A stretch of DNA of 64,000 bases from JAAYTD01 sp964472015 (GTDB lineage Bacteria > Bacteroidota > Ignavibacteria > Kapaibacteriales > UBA2268), in the NCBI GenBank assembly GCA_964472015.1, contig CAYYIP010000008.1, positions 36,956 through 100,955 of the forward strand, written 5' to 3'. The notes beneath the pieces were generated by a model that searched no databases, was not told the DNA's origin, and saw only the letters and a program-made list of their open reading frames with translations. Of the stretch, positions 47,783 through 55,207 are shown piece after piece; the first letter of the stretch is position 1; the number at the start of each line of letters is the position of its first letter. Made by a program: the position numbers and the translations under genes.

Positions 47783-48655
47783 ATGGAAATAGCAATAATC
47801 AGTGGAAAAGGCGGAACCGGTAAAAGTAGCATTAGTGCAGCATTTGCTACCTTGCAAAATCCTGTTGTACTTGCAGATTGCGACGTAGATGCAGCAAATC
47901 TTTACTTGCTATTTAATCCAGTTTGCGATGAGGAATATATTTTTGTCTCGGGACATAAAGCGGTACTCAATAGAGAAAAATGTATAAATTGCGGTATATG
48001 CGTGGATTACTGTAGGTTCGGTGCTATAGTAGAAAATGGACGTAGAGTATCTATAATTAACACATTGTGTGAAGGTTGTCTATTGTGCTCCCGCGTGTGT
48101 CCACACGATGCTATCATCATTAAAGAGGAAAATAGAAGTCGTTTTTATGCTGGACGTTTTAAGAATGGAAGAATGGTTTATGGACGACTTGCGCCAGGCG
48201 AAGAGAATACAGGTAAATTGGTTAACAAAGTTCGTGAAAAGGCAAAAGAGATAGCAAAAAAGTTCGAGATAGAACATATTATCATTGATGGACCGCCGGG
48301 CATCGGATGCTCTGCGATTAGCACTATAACAGGCGTTGATGCTGTGGTTGTAGTAACAGAACCTTCTGTGTCAGGACTTCACGACCTTAAACGTACGCTT
48401 CAACTTAGCGCAGGATTTAATCTACCAACGAGTGTTTTAATAAATAAGTTTGATATAAATCAGGAGCTATCTTCTGAGATAGAAGCCTATTGCAACGAAA
48501 ATGGTATTGATGTTATAGGCAAACTGCCATTTGATCCGATTGTTGTAGAAGCTATGATTAATTGTTCATCTATCACTGATTACGCACCAGATTCGGAGAT
48601 AGGCAAGTTAATTAAAAAAGCTAATTCGGCTATTTTTCCGAATATTAGAGTATAA
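47783..48655 (+). CDS. MinD-superfamily ATPase with inserted ferredoxin domain, copy 2
   Basis: 290 residues, 2 bp after copy 1. It has Walker A SGKGGTGKSSI, switch DCDVDAANLYLLF, ferredoxin motifs CINCGICVDYC (about 67-77) and CEGCLLCSRVC (about 94-104), and DGPPGIGCS. The two ATPases share the domain order but are diverged, suggesting a heterodimer such as the paired MinD proteins of Desulfovibrio ORP loci. Last gene of the cluster. Composition is less AT-rich than the following sulP gene. Confidence 0.92.
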   Translation: MEIAIISGKGGTGKSSISAAFATLQNPVVLADCDVDAANLYLLFNPVCDEEYIFVSGHKAVLNREKCINCGICVDYCRFGAIVENGRRVSIINTLCEGCLLCSRVCPHDAIIIKEENRSRFYAGRFKNGRMVYGRLAPGEENTGKLVNKVREKAKEIAKKFEIEHIIIDGPPGIGCSAISTITGVDAVVVVTEPSVSGLHDLKRTLQLSAGFNLPTSVLINKFDINQELSSEIEAYCNENGIDVIGKLPFDPIVVEAMINCSSITDYAPDSEIGKLIKKANSAIFPNIRV

Positions 48656-48750
48656 GTCAAACCTAAAAAAAGATAAAATAAAGTTTTCAGTTGAGCATAT
48701 TTATACTCAAACTTATCTTTAAACGGTTGTATTCTTCTGGTATATAGGGA

Positions 48751-48775
48751 AATAAAAAACTTTATTATTTATAAA
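48751..48775 (+). repeat. Right copy of the 25-bp direct repeat
   Basis: Exact copy of 40630-40654, about 95 bp past the last MinD gene and before the native-looking SulP gene. The pair could mark a target duplication or att-like junction, although no integrase is seen between them. Confidence 0.55.
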
Positions 48776-48924
48776 ACTATTATATTTTAATCAATAAGCA
48801 CAAATTAATTTACATTAAAATTCATATTATAATTACATAATATTTTATAAATTCATATTTTTTACTTATTTTGGTATTTCTCATTAACTGATTTGTTATT
48901 GAATAAATAGTATTTATTAATATT

Positions 48925-50616
48925 ATGGTTTTTTCACATCTTCGTAGTGTTTTCAAGCCTGAATTATTTAATTCATTAAAAAAATATAATACAAAACAAT
49001 TTAGTAGCGATTTAACTGCTGGTCTTATTGTAGGAATTGTAGCTTTACCTATGGCTATAGCTTTTGCTATTGCTTCCGGAGTAGCACCTGAAAAAGGTAT
49101 TGTTACTGCTGTTATAGCTGGCTTTATTATTTCTGCTTTTGGTGGAAGCAAAGTCCAAATAGGTGGTCCTACAGGAGCATTTATTATTATTGTTAGCGGA
49201 ATAGTTGAACAATATGGATTTAATGGTTTAATTGTTTCTACTGTTATGGCTGGCCTTATACTTTTAGTTATGGGGTTAGCTAAGTTAGGAACAATAATAA
49301 AATTTGTACCTTATCCTTTAATAGTTGGCTTCACCGCTGGTATAGCATTAATAATATTTTCTACTCAGATAAAAGATTTGTTTGGTTTAAATATTTCTAA
49401 TGTACCTTCAGGTTTTATAGAAAAATGGGCTTGTTATGCTAGCCATATATCTAATATTTCATTTACTGCTGCAATATTAGGTATTCTTTCTGTTATTTTT
49501 ATAGCTATTTGGCAAAAATATATAAAAAGAATCCCCGGTTCTTTAGTAGTCATTATAGTGGCTACTGCTGTTGTTACTATATTAGATATACCTGTTGAAA
49601 CAATTGGTTCTCGTTTTGGCTCATTACCACAAAACTTACCTCCTGCAAAAATACCGCAAATGTCTTTTGAGATGATAAGAGGTTTGATTTCACCAGCAAT
49701 TACAATAGCAATTTTAGGAGCTATAGAATCTCTACTTTCTGCGATTGTTGCTGACGGTATGATAGGAAGTAAACATAATTCAAATACAGAGCTTATCGCT
49801 CAAGGTTTTGCAAATATCGTTACTCCACTATTTGGTGGAATACCTGCCACAGGAGCTATTGCAAGAACAGCAACCAATGTAAAAAATGGAGGTCGAACAC
49901 CTATCGCGGGAATTATACATTCTTTAGTTTTACTACTTATGATGTTATTTTTAGCTGATTTTTCTTTACTTATTCCTATGCCTGTACTAGCGGCAGTTTT
50001 AGTAGTAATTTCATATAATATGAGCGGTTGGAAATCGTTCCGAAGTGTTTTAAAAAGTCCACGAAGTGATACTGCTGTTATGTTAGTAACTTTTTTCTTA
50101 ACTATAATATTTGATTTAACAGTAGCGATTTATTCTGGTATGATATTAGCTTCATTCTTGTTTATGAGACGGGTGTCATTAGCTTCAAATGTTGATATCA
50201 TTACAGATGAATTTGAATATATTGAAGAAGACGATCCTATGGCAATTAATAAAAAAGCAGTAGCTAAAGGTATCGAAGTATATGAAGTTTCAGGTCCTTT
50301 TTTCTTTGGAGTAGCAAATAAATTCCGTGATGAATTTGATAACGTAAGTAGGCATATAGAAATAATAGTATTACGTATGCGAAATGTACCTATTATTGAT
50401 GCAACGGCATTAAATATGTTAGAGCAATTTTACTATGATTTTCAAAAAAAAGGAATTTATGTTGTTCTTTCAGGTGTTAATCCTGCACCATTAGAAACAA
50501 TGAAACGAGCTGGATTTATTGATATTATAGGAATAGAGAATGTACATCCTGATATTGACAAAGCTTTAGAAAGAGCAAATTATATTTTAGCAAATATCAA
50601 ATTAAGTTATACATAA
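48925..50616 (+). CDS. SulP (SLC26-type) anion transporter with STAS domain
   Basis: 563 residues. The membrane part has SDLTAGLIVGIVALPMAIAFAIASG (about residues 28-52), GGSKVQIGGPTGAFIII and GGIPATGAIARTATNVKNGGRTP, all SulP core signatures. The cytoplasmic C-terminal STAS domain (about 443-555) begins IEVYEVSGPFFFGVANKF and includes VLRMRNVPIIDATALNML. It imports sulfate, bicarbonate or another anion; substrate unresolved. AT-rich as in the core genome. It ends at a hairpin terminator. Confidence 0.95.
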   Translation: MVFSHLRSVFKPELFNSLKKYNTKQFSSDLTAGLIVGIVALPMAIAFAIASGVAPEKGIVTAVIAGFIISAFGGSKVQIGGPTGAFIIIVSGIVEQYGFNGLIVSTVMAGLILLVMGLAKLGTIIKFVPYPLIVGFTAGIALIIFSTQIKDLFGLNISNVPSGFIEKWACYASHISNISFTAAILGILSVIFIAIWQKYIKRIPGSLVVIIVATAVVTILDIPVETIGSRFGSLPQNLPPAKIPQMSFEMIRGLISPAITIAILGAIESLLSAIVADGMIGSKHNSNTELIAQGFANIVTPLFGGIPATGAIARTATNVKNGGRTPIAGIIHSLVLLLMMLFLADFSLLIPMPVLAAVLVVISYNMSGWKSFRSVLKSPRSDTAVMLVTFFLTIIFDLTVAIYSGMILASFLFMRRVSLASNVDIITDEFEYIEEDDPMAINKKAVAKGIEVYEVSGPFFFGVANKFRDEFDNVSRHIEIIVLRMRNVPIIDATALNMLEQFYYDFQKKGIYVVLSGVNPAPLETMKRAGFIDIIGIENVHPDIDKALERANYILANIKLSYT

Positions 50617-50710
50617 TAATAACAAAATATATTGATATTGTGCAGCTATTAAAATAGGAATGCTATTTAATAAAATTATAATCTTCACGTTATCTAATAA
50701 ATATAAAAAA

Positions 50711-50740
50711 ATTCCCCTCTTTTTAGAGGGGAATAATAAA
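50711..50740. terminator. Strong hairpin terminator between sulP and the LRR gene region
   Basis: ATTCCCCTCT and AGAGGGGAAT form a perfect 10-bp stem with a TTTT loop, flanked by A-rich sequence on both sides. It could serve sulP on the plus strand and the decayed LRR gene on the minus strand. Confidence 0.85.
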
Positions 50741-50763
50741 AAATATATTAAAAAATAATTTTC

Positions 50764-50932
50764 TTTACTGATTTTTAACAACTTTTCCTATCTTTCCTTT
50801 TGTTATTACTAGGTACACTCCCGCAGGCAGATTAGAAATATCAATTTCTATTTTTTCGGCGTTAAGTATTTTAATATATAAAACTTCGCCTGTTAGGATA
50901 AATATCCAACCATTCTATTTCGCAAACTACTA
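50764..50932 (-). pseudogene. Decayed T9SS sorting domain, downstream of the truncated LRR gene
   Basis: The minus strand still encodes the sorting domain in pieces: EIEWLDIYPN, then, after a loss of about 68 bp relative to the intact copy at 52370, AGEVLYIKILNAEKIEIDIS and LPAGVYLVITKGKIGKVVKN. The deletion shifts the frame, and a separate small change just upstream creates an earlier stop. The tail can no longer be translated as part of the LRR protein. Confidence 0.85.
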
Positions 50933-52141
50933 CTATTTTATTTTAAGTATAGCATTACAATAGTTTTTTTCAGTAAGTTTACTTTTTTGTTCATTAGTTA
51001 AGTATAGAATAAAACCTTCCGCTTGATTACAACAGTATAGTGTTTTTAAATATGGTAGCGGGCTAATGTCTAAGATAGATAGTTGATTATTAGGACAAGA
51101 TAATAGTGTTAGTTTTATGTTTTTACTTACATCTAATTTGTGTAGTTGATTATTATGACAAATTAAGGAATCTAATTTTACGTTATTGCTTATATCCAAA
51201 TTAGTTAATTTATTTCCATAACAAGCTAATATTGTTAACTTTATATTTTTACTTACATCTAAGCTAGTTAGTTGATTATTCCAAGAATGTAATGTTTCTA
51301 ATTTTATATTATTGCTTACATCTAATTTATTTAGTAGATTAATAGAACATTTTAAGTACGTTAGTTCTATATTTTTACTTAGATCTAAGTTAGCTAGTTG
51401 GTTTTGAGAACAAACTAATGTTTCTAATTCTATATTTTTACTTAAATTTAAGTTAGTTAGTTGATTTTGAGAACAATCCAATCCTTCTAATTCTATATTT
51501 TTACTTAGATCTAAGTTAGCTAGTTGATTTTGAGAACAAATCAATAATTCTAAATCTATATTTTTACTTAGATCTAACTTGGTTAGTTTATTCATCCAAC
51601 AAGCTAATTTTTCTAAATCTATATTTTTACTTAGATCTAAGTTAGCTAGTTGATTTTTATGACAAGCTAGTGTTTTTAATTGTACATTTTTACTTAGATC
51701 TAAGTTAGTTAATTGATTGTCAGAACAAGCTAGTCTTGTTAATTTTATATTTTTACTTACATCTAACTTAGTTAATTGATTATTATAACAATCTAATATT
51801 TCTAATTCTATATTTTTATTTAGATCTAATTCAGTCAAAGAATTATTGCTACATTCTAACGTCTCCAAATTTGGCATATTTCTAATTAATTCATCTATGC
51901 TAATAAGCTTGGAATTACTGCAATCTAAATACTTTATTTTTGATAAAGCTTCTAAATTTGTTGTAGTCCTATCTATTCCCCCATCTGAATTTACAACAAC
52001 TCCTATTAATTGTTCTTTATTAGTTTTTACCCATTCTTTTAATTGTGGATTTGTGATTAATTCATTAGAAAATGCAGAATGAGAAATTAAAATAAATAAT
52101 GCCAAGGGCATTAATAAAAGGTTTGTTAAATTTCTTAACAT
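50933..52141 (-). CDS. LRR protein of the Cys-repeat family, lacking its T9SS tail
   Basis: About 402 residues from the ATG of MLRNLTNLLLMPLALF, where the signal peptide of its paralogue at 60892 also begins; 78 nt further upstream are open but not conserved. After the signal comes the N-cap module ELITNPQLKEWVKTNKEQL .. VVNSDGG .. NLEALSKI, then about a dozen 21-residue repeats of the form LxxLxCSxNQLTNLDLSKNIE, and a C-cap YCCNQAEGFILYLTNEQK. It stops at AILKIK, where intact members continue into a sorting domain. It would reach the periplasm but probably not pass the outer membrane. Confidence 0.8.
   Translation of the reverse strand: MLRNLTNLLLMPLALFILISHSAFSNELITNPQLKEWVKTNKEQLIGVVVNSDGGIDRTTTNLEALSKIKYLDCSNSKLISIDELIRNMPNLETLECSNNSLTELDLNKNIELEILDCYNNQLTKLDVSKNIKLTRLACSDNQLTNLDLSKNVQLKTLACHKNQLANLDLSKNIDLEKLACWMNKLTKLDLSKNIDLELLICSQNQLANLDLSKNIELEGLDCSQNQLTNLNLSKNIELETLVCSQNQLANLDLSKNIELTYLKCSINLLNKLDVSNNIKLETLHSWNNQLTSLDVSKNIKLTILACYGNKLTNLDISNNVKLDSLICHNNQLHKLDVSKNIKLTLLSCPNNQLSILDISPLPYLKTLYCCNQAEGFILYLTNEQKSKLTEKNYCNAILKIK
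51060..51830 (-). repeat. 63-bp tandem repeats coding LRR units
   Basis: About twelve 63-bp units, each coding a 21-residue LRR, with strong DNA-level similarity between adjacent units (recurring TTACTTAGATCTAAGTTAG core). They explain the long antisense open frames on the plus strand. Confidence 0.8.
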
Positions 52142-52302
52142 AATATTTAAGTATATAAATTGTGATGTAAAATTATTAATTTTATTACTAATTGTATTAA
52201 ATATATCGAAAAAATACAAAAATTATATGAAATAACAAAAGAGATTTAAATTATATTTATTTTTTTTTAAAACTAATTCCGCATAATATCATAACTATTA
52301 AT

Positions 52303-52335
52303 AAACTGCTTACTGAAAAAATCAATAAGCAGTTT
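52303..52335 (-). terminator. Shared LRR-family terminator, copy 1
   Basis: AAACTGCTTA and TAAGCAGTTT form a 10-bp stem with a T-rich loop on the minus strand. Nearly the same hairpin follows the LRR genes ending at 57365 and 61080, so the 3' flank was duplicated with the gene. Confidence 0.85.
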
Positions 52336-52369
52336 ATAAGAAATAAAAGTAAATGAAATTTATTTTCTA

Positions 52370-53490
52370 CTAATTTTTAATAACTTTTCCTATCTTCCCT
52401 TTTGTTTTTACTATATACATTCCTGCGGGTAGATTTGAAATATCAATTTCTGTTTTTTCAGGGTTAAGTGTTTTAGTATATAAAACTTCACCTGCTAAAT
52501 TTAATATTTTTATTTCGTCGAACAAGAATTTAGTTTCGATAAAAAATTTGCCTGCAGTGGGATTAGGATAAATATCTAACCATTCTATTTCAGAAATACT
52601 ACTGTATTCTTTAAGTATAGCATTGCAATAATTATATTCATTAAATATGTCTTTTTGTTCTTTCGTTAAATACAGAATAAAACCTTCCGCTTGATTACAA
52701 CATCTTAGTTCCCATAAATGTGGTAACGGTCTAATATCTAAATTATCAAGAATGTTATCGTTACAATATAGAGTAATTAATTCTGTATTTTTACTTACGT
52801 CTAAGTTAGTTAATTGATTTATAGAACAATCTAACAGACTTATAGATGTATTTATATTTAAGTTGTTTAATAGGTTGTTAGAACAATATAATTCTTTTAG
52901 TTCAACATTTTTATTTACATCTAAGTTGCTTAGATAATTATCAGAACAATTTACTAGTATTAATCCTATATTTTTACTTAGATCTAAGTTAGTTAATTGA
53001 TTTTGATAACAATATAACTCTTCTAATTTTATATTATTGCTTAGGTCTAAATTAGTTAATTGATTATAAGTGCAAATTAACGATCTTAATTCTATATTTT
53101 TAGTTACATCTAAGTTATTGAGTTGATTACTCCAAGAATGTAATGTTTCTAATTTTATATTATTGCTTATATCTAACTTATTTAGTGGATTAATAGAACA
53201 CTTTAAGTATGTTAGTTCTATATTTTTACTTACATCTAAGTTGTTGAGTAGATTTCTAGAACAATCTAACAGATTTATAGATGTATTTAGATTTAAGTTG
53301 TTTAATTGGTTGTTAGAACAATATAATTCTTTTAGTTCAACGTTTTTACTTACATTTAAGTTGCTTAGATAATTATCAGAACAATTTACTAGTATTAATT
53401 TTATATTTTTACTTACATCTAATTTAGTTAATTGATTTTGATAACAATACAATGTTTCTAGTTTTATGTTATTGCTTAGGTCTAAATAAA
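52370..53490 (-). pseudogene. 5'-truncated LRR gene with intact T9SS sorting domain
   Basis: The frame is open from just before 53490 but enters directly in the middle of a repeat (LDLSNNIKLETLYCYQNQL) after non-homologous IFCIIY residues. There is no signal peptide or N-cap and no ATG at the start; only a TTG at 53452 is available. About thirteen LRR units, the YCC-type C-cap (CCNQAEGFILYLTKEQK) and a complete sorting domain (EIEWLDIYPNPTAGK ... LPAGMYIVKTKGKIGKVIKN) follow. Without export signal it should be non-functional, unless it supplies sequence for recombination with its neighbours. Confidence 0.75.
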
Positions 53491-53635
53491 TTATACAAAA
53501 ATAAATTAATTACAATATACAAAAATATATGAAATAAATCAAGTAATTAGAATATTTTCAAATTGTCTTAACCTTTCTTTTTAAGATTGATCTGATTTAC
53601 TTGATTTTACATAATTTATAGTTTTATTATTTTGG

Positions 53636-53682
53636 ATTCTATTTCGCAAGTACTACCGTTTTTCTAAGTATAGCATAGCAAT
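53636..53682 (-). pseudogene. Short relic of an LRR gene C-cap/T9SS junction
   Basis: The stretch starting ATTCTATTTCGCAAGTACTA and ending TAAGTATAGCATAGCAAT aligns with the C-cap/sorting-domain junction at 50914-50956 (ATTCTATTTCGCAAACTACT .. TAAGTATAGCATTACAAT). Sequences on either side are unrelated, so this is a remnant of a further family copy. Confidence 0.65.
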
Positions 53683-54020
53683 TTGGTTACAAACTTCATT
53701 AATAGCTATCACAAGTGTGTCGCCACAAGCTCACATACATTATTTTTTTGAGCAATCTATAAAATAGGCATTATCGCATATTCTTTTTTTAGGATATTTT
53801 TTGAACTTCTTGAATTTAGTCGAGCTTTTTTCATGTAAACTATATTTCCATAAATATATTGTAAAACAATAAATTATTAAGGTTTAAAATTACGAAAAAT
53901 GATATAAAAACAAAATTTATAACTTTAACTTTTGTATTTAATAAAAAAATTATAAAAATTTACAAAAAAAATATTAAATTGCATTAAACCTTTTTGTTTT
54001 TTCATGCTCTAAAACTATAA

Positions 54021-54107
54021 AGTAACAGTTTAAGAGCTCAAAGAAATGCTTTGAGAGATAAACATCAAGCAAATATTGAAAAAATATTGACTGATGAACA
54101 AAAATAA
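54021..54107 (+). pseudogene. Relic of a Spy-like lipoprotein C-terminus
   Basis: The frame reads SNSLRAQRNALRDKHQAN followed by IEKILTDEQK and a stop. ILTDEQ matches the LTxxQ-type motif at the end of the intact lipoprotein that starts 133 bp downstream (IASILTDEQLVIW). It has no start or signal, so it is probably a leftover of a tandem copy. Confidence 0.5.
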
Positions 54108-54239
54108 ATACTAACAAACAAAAATATATAAAATTATCAAAAAGAACGAAAAAATAATATAAGATGCTCAAAGCATTTTAGAAATAATTAAAATTACTAT
54201 TAATTTAATTTTTAACAACCTAAAATAGGAATATTATCA

Positions 54240-55073
54240 ATGAAAAATAATTTTTTTTCTAACAGGAAAATATTTATATTTTCAACCATCATCGCATTAT
54301 TTATATTTGTAGCTTGCGGTGAAAACATTACCGAAAACAATTATGCAGAGTTTCCACTAAATTCAACTGACTATGTATTAAACGATCTAGCTACTGAATT
54401 AGATGAGTCATATAATCTAATAATAAATCTAGATAATTTATATTTAGAAGGTGATATCGAAAACGAGTTTTCTTCTTCATTATATTTTTTGAATGATACA
54501 TGTCAGTGCGATTCTTCTTGCAAATTTGGAAAAGATGGCAAGTTGAATTATGGCAAGATAAAAAACAACAAGGGCAAGAATGTAAATAAATCTGATACTT
54601 GCCAATGCGATTCTTTACGTAAGAAATATAATAAGAATAACGGTAAAGGAAATGGTTATTACAAAAATTACAAGAATTATAGACCGGGTTTTTGTGCAAT
54701 TTTCAAGGAATTAAACTTAACTGATGAACAAGCAAAAACTATTTCTTCATTTGCTAAAGACCATAAGAGCTGTCGAAGAGAAGCTATTGATGTTTTAAGA
54801 GAAGCACAACGAGCTATTTTGCAAAATGCTAACTTAGAACGTAAAAAGATTATTGATGATATGAAGAATGGAGTTATAACAGCTACAGAAGCAAGAGAAT
54901 TACTTCTAAAATTAGCTGAGCAAGTTCGTCAAGATATGAAAAATTCACCTGAAGTGCAAGCGGCATTAGAAGCGGTGAAAAATTGCCATGATGTATTTAT
55001 AGATAAGATTGCTTCTATTCTCACTGATGAACAGCTTGTTATATGGAACAAGTTTTTAGAAACAATAGAATAA
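54240..55073 (+). CDS. Spy/CpxP-like lipoprotein with duplicated DTCQCDS cysteine motif
   Basis: 277 residues. The signal peptide ends in lipobox FVAC (Cys about residue 28). The middle is low-complexity Lys/Asn/Gly-rich and carries two DTCQCDS motifs (about 86 and 119). The C-terminal ~130 residues are helical with two LTxxQ-type motifs, LNLTDEQAKTI (about 163) and ILTDEQLVIW (about 261), as in the Spy/CpxP chaperone family. Likely a periplasmic, lipid-anchored stress chaperone or metal binder. A terminator follows directly. Confidence 0.7.
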   Translation: MKNNFFSNRKIFIFSTIIALFIFVACGENITENNYAEFPLNSTDYVLNDLATELDESYNLIINLDNLYLEGDIENEFSSSLYFLNDTCQCDSSCKFGKDGKLNYGKIKNNKGKNVNKSDTCQCDSLRKKYNKNNGKGNGYYKNYKNYRPGFCAIFKELNLTDEQAKTISSFAKDHKSCRREAIDVLREAQRAILQNANLERKKIIDDMKNGVITATEARELLLKLAEQVRQDMKNSPEVQAALEAVKNCHDVFIDKIASILTDEQLVIWNKFLETIE

Positions 55074-55106
55074 CTTATTCTACAACAATTAAAAGTTAGT
55101 ATTAAG

Positions 55107-55139
55107 AGCACTATATGACAATATGGTGCTTTTTTTTTG
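55107..55139 (+). terminator. Terminator after the Spy-like lipoprotein
   Basis: AGCACTATAT pairs with ATATGGTGCT (one G-U) around GACA, followed by a run of eight T after the stem. Located 35 bp past the stop. Confidence 0.88.
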
Positions 55140-55167
55140 TTTTTATTTATATTAATTCTTAAATTTG
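55136..55167 (+). promoter_or_regulatory. Bacteroidota promoter TTTG-N20-TAAATTTG before hutU
   Basis: TTTG at 55136-55139 (overlapping the end of the terminator) and TAAATTTG at 55160-55167, 20 nt apart, give a good consensus about 40 nt before the hutU start. Confidence 0.55.
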
Positions 55168-55207
55168 TACTTTATTATAAAATTATTGATAACTATATTT
55201 ATACACA

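Larger units (their letters stand above)
53498..54239. other. 742-bp gene-poor region holding two gene relics
   Basis: No intact gene. It contains a decayed LRR/T9SS junction on the minus strand (53636-53682) and the tail of a Spy-like lipoprotein on the plus strand (54021-54107). Between them lies a less AT-rich stretch (about 53690-53790) that I do not recognise. Confidence 0.6.

Noticed and set aside
44582..48655. Nitrogen-fixation function because of two NifX-like proteins
   Set aside because: No nifHDK, nifB, nifE or nifN genes are present; similar orphan NifX/MinD clusters occur in non-fixers.
48684..48712. Imperfect inverted repeat TTGAG..CTCAA after the MinD genes as a terminator
   Set aside because: The stem is short and interrupted and no T-run follows, so I do not call it a terminator.
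53974..54171. 65-codon minus-strand frame
   Set aside because: It lacks a recognisable family and overlaps the plus-strand relic; composition suggests chance in AT-rich DNA.
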